From Onthophagus taurus (taxonomy: Eukaryota > Arthropoda > Insecta > Coleoptera > Scarabaeidae): 64,000 bases of DNA. Of the stretch, positions 11,737-22,182 are shown one piece after another; the first letter of the stretch is position 1; each line of letters begins with the position of its first letter. The stretch spans positions 27,595,001 through 27,659,000 of the forward strand of contig NC_091972.1 in the NCBI RefSeq assembly GCF_036711975.1. The letters are read 5' to 3'. Under the pieces are notes generated by a model. The model did no database searches. It worked only from the letters and a program-made list of their open reading frames with translations, and had not been told where the DNA came from. Position numbers and translations under genes: made by a program.

Positions 11737-11884
11737 TGAATATTTATGGAAAAATCCCTGAAACGGGTCTAAAGATCTAAATTTTTTGCAATTTCTTCGT
11801 GTAGGATTTTTTCTGAATCTAGTGCAGTCAATTTTAATATTAAAAAAAATTTCAAAAACAGATAAAAACTTCTAAAAACATCTT

Positions 11885-12391
11885 TTGGGGAATATTGTAG
11901 CTTGGTACAGATATGTGGATGATATTTTTTGCATTTGGAGAGGCGATATCAACATTCTTAACAACTTTCATGATTATATTAACAATTTACATGCTAAACT
12001 GAATTTTACTCTAGAAATTGAAAAACATAAAATGATTAACTTTTTAGATTTAACTTTAACTAGAAATCCTGTTGGTCTAATCGAGTATAATATCTTAAGG
12101 AAACCCTCCACTATATCAACTACCATTCCTTACGATTCATTACATCCACATCAACACAAATTTGCTAATTTTCGTTTCTTAATTAACAGAGCTTTTGATT
12201 ATCCTTTATCTGAACGTAATAAAATTAAAGAAATTAACTTCATTTACAAACTGGCTCGCGACAATGGCTTTCCTATACACAAAATTAATCAACTGTTTAA
12301 TAAAATTCGTATTCAAAAGAATTTATATACATTTTTAGTGTTTCACAATTTTATAACATTCAACGTTTCGCACTTTTGTAACTTTAACTAA
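11885..12391 (+). pseudogene. Penelope-like RT fragment (PLE-B)
   Basis: The frame of 168 codons starts within the RT palm, WYRYVDDIFCIWRG, with the catalytic Asp pair. It continues through the FLDLTLTRNP and ILRKPSTIST blocks of Penelope-like RT thumb regions to KIKEINFIYKLARDNGFP. RT motifs upstream of the palm are absent, and no GIY-YIG endonuclease follows before the stop at 12391. It is therefore a truncated copy; the reading frame itself is not otherwise broken. Confidence 0.85.
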
Positions 12392-12606
12392 GATTTTAAT
12401 TTCCATCGTTCAATTTAATTTAACTTAACTTTTATAACAACTTAAATTTTAATTTTGCGATTCGACTTTAAAAAATATTTTTCTTTAACAACAAATGTCA
12501 TCATTAAATAAATCTCTTCTCGCCTATTAGTTTCTCTGACAGTAAGTTGTTGTTCTATTTTAATATTAGTTTTTGTTTTAATTATTTTTTTAATTCTTCT
12601 TAGCTT

Positions 12607-12646
12607 TCGGCTGATGATGGAACGTTGATTCCGAAACCGGTTCCGA
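12607..12646 (+). ncRNA. Hammerhead-ribozyme-like motif, PLE-B
   Basis: Stem I is TCGG (12607-12610) with CCGA (12643-12646). The core is CTGATGA, the exact hammerhead consensus. Stem II is GGAA/TTCC with a six-base loop, GAA follows, stem III is the palindrome ACCGGT, and one U precedes stem I. This is the same architecture as PLE-A with compensating sequence changes in every stem, which supports real RNA structure rather than chance. Confidence 0.7.
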
Positions 12647-13222
12647 TTTATATATTACAATAAAGCAAGTTAGAAGTTTTTATCTGTTTTTGAAAATTTT
12701 TTTATATTTTTCACTTGCAACATGGATAATTGGTTAAATTTTAATATTGGTTACATAAGAAAATTTAAATCTTCTCCTTCGAAACGACTTTTAACAATGT
12801 TTATTAAAAATTGATTTATAGAATTATGAGGGTTTACTCTATCATAATAATTATTTAAAAAATGTTCACATAATTCGATAAACATTGGAAGTACTCCTTT
12901 CAATTTTGGAAATATATTTACTACGGTTTGAGTTATGGAGGCTCTTGTCCTTATACAAGAGCGAATTGATTTGAATTTTGAGTTGCCATCAATTTTATTG
13001 TCCTGGAAATGTGATCCATGGACTAGGAATTGGCTGGAAGTCGGCCAATACAGTCTCCAATCTTGTTACAGCTTCATTCCGAGTCTCACGGTTCTTCTAC
13101 TAATCTTATCATATTAGTTTCTTAAATGCTATCGGGATGCAGCTGCATAATTCCCGTTTCAGGGATTTTTTCATAAACCGTTTATAATGATTTTATCCGC
13201 TACTTACGGACACACTGTATGT

Positions 13223-14734
13223 GATTTCATATGTAATTACTTTCATTTGATTTTCTTTCCTTAATCAGCTTATTATGATTTTAATGGATATCTGATTTTT
13301 ATTAATACACTCGCGGGGTATCTTAATTTATTTTTGTTGTTGATTATTAAAGGTCATTGAGCGTTCGTTGGTGAATTTATCGATATTTTTAAGATCTATT
13401 AATGTTAGGGGTGGGGATGCGGATATCGGTCGCCCGTACCGCGTTTCCTCTTCCCACCACTTCTTCTTTTGCTATCGAGCCTTAGTGTAGTACGCTTGTT
13501 TAATTTTTGGTAAAGTTTGGTCCGGCTTTCCTGGTTCCGCTTTAATCAACATGTGCAGTCGAATTAAATGAAAAAAGAAGGAACAGGATATCCAGATAAG
13601 GTTTGAATATTTTTGTATAGAATCATAATTATTAATAGTTTATTTTCTTGTTTTCGACCTGTTCGCTCGAGTTTTTTTATTATTTTATTTTTTTGACACT
13701 AAAGGATTGTCTCTTACAATATTGACTCAGCCGACTCAATTTTCGTATTATTTTTTTTCTTTTGAGGTTATAATTTTGTTTAAATTCTTTTTTTGAGGAG
13801 AATCTTTTTGTAGATTTGTTATACTGTAATACCCCGTAGTTACGCGATAGGTGGGATTGACAGTAGCCGCGTAAATCGAAAATCGTGTAAGTCGAAATTC
13901 GATGAATACATATTATAAAATCAAGGATTAATAAACATTAATTTTGTTAAAAAAATGTATGTACGGGTGGTTCAAATTCGATGTCCGAATGGGCTATCTC
14001 GGAAACTGTAAGAGTTAGAAAAAAGCAGCTAACATGTCTAGATCTGACATATTATGAGGGTTAAATAAATTCCAATTTCGAAAACCTAAAAGCGCTACCG
14101 TTAAAAAAACCGCGTAAGACGGGGTCGCGTAAGTCGAGGTTTTACTGTACTAATTTTTTTTGTTTGTTACTATAGACAGTCATTAATTTAACCAGTATAA
14201 GACCTTCTGCACACGGAGCTGCTCGTCGTAGACGAGTATTAGACGCAATTGTAGGAAGACGTACGCTTCACTGCATCTCACGTGTTTTTAAATAAAAATC
14301 TGCATATGGCGACGCAGCGTCGCGACTTCGTCTAAACATGCGACTCGCAGTGTTGCCAACATGAGGGATATATCCCGATTCGGGAGATTTTCCAGTATTC
14401 CTAGAAACAAACGGATATTCGTCTATTTTGAGAGATTTTTAATTTCTCAAAATTATTATATTATAAAATTTAAATATGTTTTTGTAATTTAACATTTGCT
14501 TTGCACTATCTTCTAATTATAAGACGATCAATATTTAGTAATAGCGCCATCTATCAGAGATTTGCCGAACGTAATAAATTTGTCCGAAACAATTCGGGTA
14601 TTTACCGCATCGAGGTTACTTCATGTTATGTCATATTCAATAATTGATTACGAGAGTAAACTGCGTAGAATCGTAGACTGTGTAGAGTACCGAGTCGGAT
14701 TGTGTGTACTGTTTAGAGTGTATTGTTTAAAAAA
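13223..14734. other. Non-coding 5' part of hAT-like repeat, copy 1
   Basis: This stretch matches 32724-33789 almost base for base (copy 2), apart from an inserted MITE at 13822-14149 and a segment of about 130 bp at 14538-14669 present only in this copy. No open frame is supported. It carries a TTTTTATTATTTTATTTTT-type AT tract and leads straight into the hAT coding relic. Confidence 0.6.
13822..14149. mobile_element. Pogo/Tigger-like MITE with visible empty site
   Basis: TA dinucleotides flank an insert whose ends read CTGTAATACCCCG on the left and CAGTAAAACCTCG (minus strand) on the right, both followed by TTACGCG. The second copy of the surrounding repeat has a single uninterrupted TTATACTAATT at about 33321-33331, so this is a clean TA-flanked insertion. 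The CAGT..ACCTCG-like end resembles pogo/Tigger termini. It contains no gene. Confidence 0.85.
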
Positions 14735-15600
14735 ATGGAAGATTCTTCATCAGATACGGAACATTTAGAACCTGCTCAAAAAAAGTTCCACCAAGAAAAA
14801 GGAATCAAAGTTTTCCAGGAATGTTGGTTGCAGGATCCCCATTTTAAAAACTAGTTAAAAGCGGATAAGAAAAATAGAAATAAATGCAGGTAGTCGCACT
14901 TCCTTTAATCAATAAAATTAAATTAATTATAAAATAATTTATATTTCTGTGTGAACATTATTAAATTTTAGATGTTCCGTTTGTAATGTAGAATTGACAT
15001 GCGGCAAGAGTGAGTTATTAAGGCATTCTAATAGACAAAAACTTCTGAAAATATGTCAGCGGTTAAAACGACAAAACCATTGGCTAATTATTTTGTTAGT
15101 AATGATAAAGATATACATGTTGATAATATTAAAAGAGCTGAAATTAAACTTTCTGTATTTTTCGCGGAGAACAATGTTGCTACCCAAGTTGTGGATCATT
15201 TAGTAGCTCTGTTAAAATGTATCAGGAAGTGCGAAACGATGCGCTGTTTTAGCGGAGTTGCAAGATTACTTTAACCAGAGCAAACAAACATTTTTTTAAT
15301 TAGCAATTACACGTTGGTTGAGTCGGCACGACTGTGTAGTAAATAATTGGAATGTGTTAGAACATTTCTTTTTGCTAGCAATAACTGAGGATAAATTAAA
15401 AAGTGCAGAAACTATCCATAATGACATGAAAAATATGTATTTAAAAGGGTATTTATATTTCATGAAGTATGCTCCAAGTTTTTTAAATTCCCTAAATTCA
15501 TTATTTCAATCAAATAGTTAGCATATTAGTTCATAAATTACAAGGGCACTGTAATACTTTATTTATACAACTATGCACTAATTATTTAAAACCACATGTC
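14735..15600 (+). pseudogene. hAT-like transposase relic, copy 1
   Basis: An ATG at 14735 starts MEDSSSDTEHLEP. After FQECWLQDPHFKN an in-frame stop appears, then the frame continues into a GT-AG intron (14890-14971) and a zinc-finger block CSVCNVELTCGKSELLRHSN. A frameshift near 15040 leads to LANYFVSNDKDIHVDN and AEIKLSVFFAENN, typical of hAT transposases after the finger. Later pieces include NWNVLEHFFLLAITEDKLKS and YLYFMKYAPSFLNSLNSLFQ. The C-terminal dimerisation domain is lost: similarity to copy 2 ends at about 15703. Copy 2 shares the same stop and frameshift. Confidence 0.75.
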
Positions 15601-15703
15601 AAACTGAACATTTGCCATTAGATAAGATTAAATTAGGTGGTGAATGTGAAAGCTTTATAAAATCTTTACCGCTGGACGGTCAACAGGAGATTCGAAAAAA
15701 TGT

Positions 15704-15937
15704 TTATAAATTTTCAAATCGTGTCGAGCGGTTAAGGTTTTTAAAAAGAGTTTATTTTATTTAAATTCAAATTAAATCAAAACAACTTTTAAACTTGAAA
15801 CTTATTTGTTTTATTTTATTGGAAAATTAACATATGACCCGACGCGCACGGTACAGCGATTAAAAGTAGACTTAATTAATTGTAGTGGTGCATCTAATTA
15901 TATAGAAGCTACTTATCTCTAACTCCTCTTTCTTATT
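15704..15937. other. Flank between hAT relic and env relic
   Basis: No gene is seen. On the minus strand, just after the env relic, AAGAGGAGTTAGAGATAAG is purine-rich and followed by AGTTAG, so it could be the polypurine tract and start of a 3' LTR of the errantivirus-like provirus. No second LTR is visible to confirm this. Confidence 0.35.
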
Positions 15938-17452
15938 TTATTGCAACCCTACAGGATTGGCGAATGTAACTCCTCCTTGCCTAGATTGAGGATCCTCCTG
16001 GATTCTCTTAACTTTAAAATTTTTGCTTTTAAAGAACTTTTTCATGAAATACACAATTAGTACGAAAACAATTATAACAATAATTATATAGAGTATATAA
16101 CTATGGGTTTTGCCAAAATTTTTAATAGAATTCAATTTTTCTAAATTATTACTGTTAACAAATGTAAGATTCTCCAATTTTAATTTATTTTCATCAAATG
16201 TTATATTTAATACATTTTTATTTATAATTGGTATTGATATTGATGGCGTATCCATACTAACAGTATAAAAATTACGAATCATAATATCAGCTATCTTAAA
16301 AATACATTGATTTTTTCGATTAATTAAATATGTGCATTTTAATTTATGAATTTTTATCATTTTATTACAAATTTCTGACATTTCTGTTTCTTTAATTAAT
16401 ACAATTACCGTACCAAATTCATATTCAATTATTTCAAAATCTACTATCATTAAATTTATTAATTTACAATTTTCATTTACAATATTTCTGACTACTAACT
16501 GATATTCGCAACTTTGCAAATTTTTACTTTCAATCTGTTGTTTACACAAATACTGTTCTTCAAATAATTTTTCACAAATAGTATTACCAGTAATGTATTT
16601 ATTTTCGTTTGATGCTATAAACTTAAATTGATTTTCAATTTGAATTAAGGTATCATTGACAATAGTTGGCAATGGATGAATTTCGTAATACTGAAATATT
16701 TCATTACTTATCAAAGGTATCTGTAAAATGATCGTGTATTTATCGTTCAATATCGTTCAATTATATCAACTTGTTCTAGTAATAAATCGAAAGAAAATTT
16801 GTGGTTATCATCCAAGTGTATTAATTTAATTTCTTCTATCAATTTTGAAGGAGTTATTAAGAGAGGGTGTACAATTCTCCTTTTCGCATAATTTAATACG
16901 TCTAAGTTCGTTCAAATTTCTTGCTGTCATTTCGTAGCATTCAATAATTTCATTTACATTTTTATCGAGCCATAATAACCCTAATTTATCGTCTAATCTT
17001 TTGATTTTATTTATAATCAGATCGAAATTATTTTGAACTTGAATATTAGTTTTATTTACCAATTTTGCCAAATAATGTAAACTATGATCAAGTTTTTCTT
17101 GATTTTTATCTAATTTTGTTATCAAATTGTCATACCTTTCTGCATCTGAATCATCAAGATTGCCTGTAATGGCTTTTATTAATTTCCCTGCTATATTTAT
17201 TAGTGCTCTTTTATTTCTTTCTTTTAAACTCAAAATTTCCAATTTATCGCGTATTTCATTATGTAATTTAAAAATTAATTCTGCACTTTGGTTGCTAAAT
17301 CTTACGTCTGAATTAATGAAATTAAAATTAGTGTTTATAGTATTAATAACTTTTCTTAAATCTATTTCTAATACTAATTCCGCGTTTGAATGACTGTTAT
17401 ATGCGATTATTAACTGATGTATAATCGCTCCATTAGAATCTTTCAACCCCAT
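15938..17452 (-). pseudogene. env: Errantivirus-like envelope (F-type fusion) gene relic
   Basis: Two minus-strand frames (17452-16826 and 16750-15938) form one envelope gene. The first contains a furin-type site RNKR followed by a hydrophobic, Gly/Ala-rich segment and then a coiled-coil-like stretch (KLDKNQEKLDHSLHYLAKL). This is the arrangement of Gypsy/baculovirus F-type fusion proteins. The second ends in a membrane anchor (about 20 Ile/Val/Leu/Tyr residues near 16100-16040) and a basic cytoplasmic tail. The break between the two coincides with a perfect 10-bp tandem duplication at 16741-16760. The N-terminal surface part is missing: a minisatellite starts at the 5' end. It probably belongs with the pol at 22653-25218, which has the same strand and order. 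Confidence 0.75.
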
Positions 17453-17713
17453 CTGTTGAACAGGGGTTGAACCGGTCGGTTGAACAGGGCTGTTGAACAG
17501 GGGTTGAACCGGTCGACCGGTTGAACAGGGGTTGAACCGGTCGGTTGAACAGGGCTGTTGAACAGGGGTTGAACCGGTCGGTTGAACAGGGGTTGAACCG
17601 GTTGAACAGGGGTTGAACCGGTTGAACAGGGGTTGAACCGGTCGGTTGAACAGGGGTTGAACAGGGCTGTTGAACAGGGGTTAAACCGGTCGGTTGAACA
17701 GGGGTTGAACTCA
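17450..17713. repeat. Minisatellite of GTTGAAC-based units
   Basis: About 260 bp are built almost wholly from the words GGTTGAACAGG and GGTTGAACCGGTC in changing order, giving units of roughly 11-24 bp. It is GC-richer than its surroundings. A minus-strand open frame across it (Thr-Pro-Val-Gln repeats) is only a translation of the repeat. It sits exactly at the upstream edge of the surviving envelope sequence. Confidence 0.9.
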
Positions 17714-17908
17714 ATATCGTGAAATAATATTAATAATAATAATAATACTTACCTTAAAATAGGTTCTCTATTACTGATTGAGGGTAGGAGGAGGAGGAAG
17801 AGAAAATCACAAAAAATTAAAGTTAATACATATATTAAAAATTTAAATTAAACATACTCAAAAAATGATACTATTTTCTACTTAACCTACTTAAATATAT
17901 TTAAACCA
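17714..17908. other. Spacer with TAA tract
   Basis: This contains a (TAA)n tract at about 17727-17748. On the minus strand it holds a strong splice-donor-like AAG|GTAAGT at about 17748-17756. No gene is seen. Confidence 0.3.
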
Positions 17909-19469
17909 TTACGTTTCCGCAATTTTCATCTTACCTAAAAGCGCTTTATTTTGCAAGGGGATGTCAAACCGATTATCGAGACTGTAGTTAGATGTATCAA
18001 ATTTATCTAAATTTAATTTAATATCGTTATACACATCGTCAGACTTAATTAGTACGGTGAAACTGTCGGTATCCATGTAACACAACTGAACGTCCTCGCC
18101 GTATTTAGGTTTTAAAAAATCATAATAAAAATCATACATTAATAATTTTGACAGTTCTAAAACTGTAAAACCAACGTATAGAGGCTTATCGTAGGATACA
18201 TGAAGACGCTCCATTTGAATTGCCGAAAACGTTTCTGTGAATACTTTAACATTTTTAAAATTTAATTTAGCGATTAAACTCCGAGCTCCAAGTCTAGGTC
18301 TACCTGCGGTTTTGCCAGACCTGATATCATCCCAACTGGTTACTAAGCGGATGTCAACTCGCTTATCAACATTTTCCATGGTTTTACCGAAAACTGCGTT
18401 GTTCATTAATTTAAAAAAATCCTTTTCAAAATCATTTTTACCCGATTGGCGTAACTCTGTATTTTTACCGATATATGACTTTTCCCCTTAATTTGGAAGG
18501 GGATTGTTTAAACGATAAAACTCTGTTAACGTTACTTATAATTAATCCGTGCGCAACGGCTTGTTTTAAATTTCTGTAATGAATTACATAATTTGTCTTA
18601 TCAAATAAATTTGGAATTAATCGTTTATCGCTCTCGCATTTACAGTTAGGGGGGATTAAATTCTCGGCTAAGAAAGGTAGATCATTATGTAGGTTGTGCA
18701 AGTGTTCGGGATACGCAATATCCACGTCTAAAATATATCCGAAATCGGAATCATCGGGTATATTATTAAAATCTAAATTTTGAATTTCGTTTTCAGTCAA
18801 CCATTTAAAGTCGGAAACGGGTAAATATTGAGACATTGCCCACCCATACAAATTGTTAGCGTCTCAATACATTAGAAATTTAGAGGGCGAATTAGCATCA
18901 TAATTTTCCATGTATTTATTATTTGCTTTAGCATGACGTAGGGAGCATTGGGAAATGCCCCCACGGATACCTTTTTTAATGAAATGAACTTGATCAATAT
19001 CCGTCAACAATTCCAATTTAATTTTAGTGAATTTCAACATGGCATCCCAAGATAGCCCCGGTGCCGTATAATAATGCGCAGGATCTAAACCGTACGTTTT
19101 AAAACAAACTTGCCTGAATTTTTCAAATACATCAGCTAATAAAAGAACATCAGTCTTTAAGTACAAGTCGGAATATTGTTTCAAATTTTGACAATTAAAT
19201 TTTTCCCACACACATTGAGCGTGCAAATATTGGTCATCGCTTATATCTTCTAAATTTAATTTGTTGTAAAACATGCTCTTAGGTGGTAGTGATGTATCAT
19301 TTAGTTTATCGAAAGAGGTTATATAATTATAGGGAAATATACCCTTTTTCGTTAACAATTTAAAATGTTCCGGGTGTGGAAAGAATTTACGTATATTGTT
19401 AAAGTCATATATTTCGAGGTTGCCGGCTAAAGAATCTAATGAAGATGCCATAAATCTAAATGAATCCAC
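17909..19469 (-). pseudogene. Polinton-type DNA polymerase B, fragmented
   Basis: Three colinear minus-strand frames (19469-18864, 18851-18465, 18406-17909) make one polymerase. The first has the FMASSLDSLAGNL motif before the exonuclease-III region, YLKTDVLLLADVFE, and DPAHYYTAPGLSWDAMLK at the start of the polymerase domain. The second has YILDVDIAYPEHLH, the palm motif A region. The third has KTMENVDKRVDIRLV and the catalytic YMDTDSFTVL of motif C. The N-terminal exonuclease part and the very C-terminus are missing. Breaks lie at about 18855 and 18410-18465. The palm residues are intact but the gene is broken. Confidence 0.85.
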
Positions 19470-19564
19470 AAATCTTAATTTAAAAAAGATATTTTAAAGA
19501 CTATCACGAAGCGATCACGTGATCCGATAGGCGCGGCTGACAATATCATGAGGTGATCACGGGA
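19470..19564 (-). promoter_or_regulatory. Palindrome-bearing spacer upstream of the PolB frame
   Basis: This short gap between two minus-strand frames carries the perfect palindrome GATCACGTGATC at about 19513-19524 and a related GGTGATCACGGGATCA about 35 bp away. The spacing and repetition suggest a binding site or a small inverted-repeat relic. There is no direct evidence of function. Confidence 0.3.
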
Positions 19565-20233
19565 TCAAATAGAAGCTGTTGTAGCGGAGTTTATAATTTC
19601 CAAGTATTCCATCACATAAAAATTAATTTCCGATAAATTATTTAAACAGAATTCATCATCATCATCATCTTCGTCGTCAACTAGCTGTAGGGATTTAATG
19701 TATTCCCAAAAATTTAATCCATCCAAAAGGTTCATTTTATAGGTAATTAGCTTCTCCATTGCCAAAATCTTATCGACATCCGTTGAATGAAGTAAAATCG
19801 GTATGAATACGCCACTTTCAGAATCCTCAATCACATACGTTAGATACAGGTAATCTTCATCGTCAAATTCAACCTTTAGATTACCCTCGGCCAATGGTAG
19901 TGTCTGTGAGGAAACCTTTACATTGAAACGTATCAGTTTAAGGGTAGAAATTAGGTGCTCCCAATCTTGACGTAAAAATGTAATTTGATGTGACTGAGAT
20001 TCCAAACCTTTACATGTTCTTACTACGAACTTTACACAGGTTGTACCCTCTCTAGCGACGCTAATCCCAACTTTAATGTTGAAAGATTCGCTTGAAAATT
20101 GCGTTTCGCCGATAAATTTAGTCTCCTTTTTTATTAGTTTAAGATACCGTTTCCACTGCGTACCGACTGAATTCCAATAATCCAAGTCCGTCTCTTCGCA
20201 GACGTCGCTCACTCCTTCGATGTCCATTTCCAA
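19565..20233 (-). CDS. Uncharacterised Polinton-associated protein (222 aa)
   Basis: This is an intact minus-strand frame of 222 codons. It starts MEMDIEGVSDVCEETDLDYW and contains WNSVGTQWKRY, a mainly beta-strand-like middle (SFNIKVGISV, TTCVKFVVRTC) and an acidic Asp-rich run (DDEDDDDDE) near residue 190. I recognise no domain. Position and strand next to polymerase B suggest it is a gene of the Maverick/Polinton element. A TATA-like pair of repeats lies about 120-150 bp upstream. It could be a DNA-binding or structural protein; function unknown. Confidence 0.6.
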   Translation of the reverse strand: MEMDIEGVSDVCEETDLDYWNSVGTQWKRYLKLIKKETKFIGETQFSSESFNIKVGISVAREGTTCVKFVVRTCKGLESQSHQITFLRQDWEHLISTLKLIRFNVKVSSQTLPLAEGNLKVEFDDEDYLYLTYVIEDSESGVFIPILLHSTDVDKILAMEKLITYKMNLLDGLNFWEYIKSLQLVDDEDDDDDEFCLNNLSEINFYVMEYLEIINSATTASI

Positions 20234-20344
20234 TGTAGAACTGAATTTAAATGTATGCAGCGAGTACGTATAATTAATTACCCCCTCCCCATCTCAATAA
20301 TTTACGGGAATTGAGGGATTGGTCGAAATTATTGCGGAGAGGAG

Positions 20345-20390
20345 GGATTTCTACTGGCGTATATATACTAGCGTATATATTAAAATAACT
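20345..20390 (-). promoter_or_regulatory. Possible promoter of the 222-aa ORF
   Basis: Two tandem copies of GCGTATATATA-like sequence, about 17 bp apart, lie upstream of the minus-strand ORF that starts at 20233. Read on the minus strand they give TATATAC/ATATATAC boxes. They could serve as a TATA region. This is inferred from position only. Confidence 0.3.
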
Positions 20391-20513
20391 CTCGCAAAGT
20401 ACATGTTTGCGTGATGGAGGTTAGACAGTGAATGCGTGAAGGATGTATAAGGATTCAAAAATAAATACAATAAATAAAAGTTAATATATGTATTATAAAA
20501 ATTTAACAAATTC

Positions 20514-21032
20514 TTATATAACACGTCTATGTAAATTACATAAAAAATTCTTTAAAATTATGGCGTTATTTTGCGAGCAAACTGCGGGAGCATCGTTGTG
20601 GAACCAGCATGGATTGGAAGTTGCCGTCAATTTAGTATCTTCTTCAACCTCCTTCTCGGAAAACTCCGAGGCAATATCCCTGACCGTTAAATTCCGATGA
20701 CATCGGAACCGACAATAGGGTCTGCTTTCCAAAAACTCCCTCTTCTGGCTGCCCTTCACATACACCTCATCATAGAACGACAGTATATCATCCAGTAAAT
20801 TTAACCTCATCGACAGATCCATCCATCCTCCAATGTACGATAGTTTATGGTGATTTCGCTCTAAATACCTGGCGGAACGTTGATCTTGAACCGATAAGCA
20901 TCGAAAGGGTCTGTCGGCCTTGAAGTGGAGATGTACGGCGATGATCAGGTCCAGAAGCGTGAATTCTTTAACTATGAATTCAGAGTCAATATAAAACCCC
21001 TGAATATCAACTACCGCTCTACGTGACTCCAT
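20514..21032 (-). CDS. Uncharacterised protein of a transposon-associated type (172 aa)
   Basis: This is an intact minus-strand frame of 172 codons beginning MESRRAVVDIQGFYIDSEFI. The pattern VVDIQGF..xFIVKEF, then FKADRPFRCL, RYLERNHHKL and VYVKGSQKREFLE resembles, from memory, a protein repeatedly found in arthropod Maverick-type elements and thought to have an exonuclease-like fold. I cannot name the family with certainty. Its start lies only 15 bp from the truncated integrase on the other strand, which suggests a rearrangement there. Confidence 0.5.
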   Translation of the reverse strand: MESRRAVVDIQGFYIDSEFIVKEFTLLDLIIAVHLHFKADRPFRCLSVQDQRSARYLERNHHKLSYIGGWMDLSMRLNLLDDILSFYDEVYVKGSQKREFLESRPYCRFRCHRNLTVRDIASEFSEKEVEEDTKLTATSNPCWFHNDAPAVCSQNNAIILKNFLCNLHRRVI

Positions 21033-21047
21033 AACTCAGACTATGAC

Positions 21048-21838
21048 GTGCGATCGAAATTGATTCAATTAATAACGATTGAGACCTCCCCACTCAACGG
21101 TTTATGGGTATACATAGATTCCTGTATTAGGATACAGTATGACTTCGTGACCGACGGTCGCGTACCTCGAAATCTTCAAACCGACCAGGGCAAAGAATTC
21201 TACAACAGCCACTTTAAGCGGTTAATGTCGGATTTTAAAATTAATCATTTTTCAACGTATAGCGTTATGAGAGCGTCGATGGCTGAACGTGTAATTCGAA
21301 CCGTTAAACAGAGGATATACAAGTTCTTCAGTCTATATGGAAATCATAAATGGGTTGGGTTGGGTTGGGTTGGGTGCACCTATTAAAAGATATAACATCT
21401 CGATATAACAGTACGAAACATTCGACTACGAAAATGAAGCCATCGGAAATAAATTCGAAATCCGTAGAGAAAACACTTCTCGATACGGTGTACAATCATA
21501 TTAAAATTGCTGGCAGAGGAAAGTTTAGAGTTGGAGATACCGTTCGTATCAGTAAATATAAACATGTGTTTGATAAAGGATATCTACCCAACTGGACCGC
21601 TGAATTGTTTAAAATCGTTAAAGTGAAAATAACAGATCCAATTTCATATTTATTGGAGGACGTGCGTGGCCAGCCGATTAAAGGTGCTTTTTACGAATTC
21701 GAACTTCAAAGGACCGCTCTACCCAACGTTTACCTCGTTGAAAAGGTGTTGAAAAGGAAGAAGGATAAGTTGTACGTAAAATGGTTGGGATTCGATTCAT
21801 CGCATAATTCTTGGATATCAAATAAAGATATATCATAA
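21048..21838 (+). pseudogene. Polinton-type integrase with chromodomain, N-truncated
   Basis: The surviving part has the second catalytic region (NLQTDQGKEFYN) and the glutamate region (MRASMAERVIRTVKQRI), then an SH3-like segment (RGKFRVGDTVRISKYKHVF) and a C-terminal chromodomain (YLVEKVLKRKKDKLYVKWLG). The zinc-binding N-terminus and the first catalytic Asp are absent. The frame is also broken at about 21352-21378, where repeated GGGTT units replace the expected W-V-H joint. It is not functional. Chromodomain integrases are characteristic of Maverick/Polinton elements, hence the assignment. Confidence 0.8.
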
Positions 21839-22182
21839 AATTTCTCTATATCGTTGTGAATTATTTTTTAAATAAAATTTAATTTTTAAACATCTATTTT
21901 ATGGAATTTTACTCGAGTTTCCTTTTCCTTAAGTAACCACATTTGATAAGGGTTTGCTGCATAAGAACGTTGCAGCCAAGTTCTTTCCTTAGGAAAACAA
22001 ACACTTGATAAGGGTATACTGTAAAGGGTATAAAGCCCTATGCAATACCGTTTTACCGCATTTTCTCTTATACAATGTATAATAAAAGAGGTGAGCTCTA
22101 AATTGTTAAAGTTTAGTTTAAGTTTTGAGTTTAAAATTCATATTTTTTTTTTTTCAGTCAAAATAATAATAAAGGAGTTAGC
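21839..22182. other. Non-coding spacer with short repeats
   Basis: No gene is seen. Two imperfect direct repeats containing TTGATAAGGGT lie at about 21945 and 22007, each followed by a TGCTG/ATACTG word. A TTGCTGCATAAGAACGTTGCAGC hairpin-like stretch lies between them. A long T run followed by CAG at about 22142-22157 looks like a splice acceptor on the plus strand. Confidence 0.35.

Larger units (their letters stand above)
8101..11742 (+). mobile_element. Penelope-like retroelement PLE-A, copy 1 (split)
   Basis: This copy contains a broken coding region (8116-9418), a non-coding tail (9419-9763) and, beyond a 1.8-kb mariner-like insertion (9764-11590), a terminal segment (11591-11742) with a hammerhead-like motif. 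Copy 2 (25296-27412) has the coding end, tail and terminal segment in the same order, which proves the pieces belong together. A 109-bp LINE tail is also inserted in the endonuclease region. The left end is uncertain. The right end abuts the TIR element that starts at about 11743 and has probably truncated it. Confidence 0.8.
11839..12726 (+). mobile_element. Penelope-like retroelement PLE-B, 5'-truncated
   Basis: This insertion is bounded by direct copies of AATTTTAATATT (ending at about 11838 and at about 12746), a word present once in the empty TIR copy near 28230. It carries short inverted ends: CAGATAAAAACTTCTAA on the left and its reverse complement TTAGAAGTTTTTATCTG near 12668-12685. 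It contains an RT fragment and a hammerhead-like motif. It is a different family from PLE-A. Confidence 0.8.
11743..13222. mobile_element. Non-autonomous TIR element, copy 1 (left end truncated)
   Basis: The outer sequence (left) TTATGGAAAAATCCCTGAAA and (right) its inverted counterpart near 13155-13185 are terminal inverted repeats. Copy 2 shows the complete left end starting at about 28098 with CATACAATGTGTCAATG, matching the right end CACTGTATG at about 13217. Without the inserted PLE-B (11839-12726) the element is about 0.6 kb and has no gene. The PLE-A terminus cuts off its first ~50 bp. Confidence 0.75.
17909..21838. mobile_element. Decayed Maverick/Polinton fragment
   Basis: A protein-primed-type DNA polymerase B (minus), two further minus-strand ORFs and a chromodomain integrase (plus) are packed in 3.9 kb. 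Polymerase B together with a retroviral-type integrase is the signature pair of Maverick/Polinton elements. No capsid, ATPase or protease gene is seen, and no terminal inverted repeats flank the block, so it is an internal fragment of what should be a 15-20 kb element. It sits between the env and pol relics of the errantivirus-like provirus. Confidence 0.8.

Noticed and set aside
21352-21378. Telomere-like TTGGG array
   Set aside because: Only about five units inside a decayed integrase; more likely a slippage product than an interstitial telomere.
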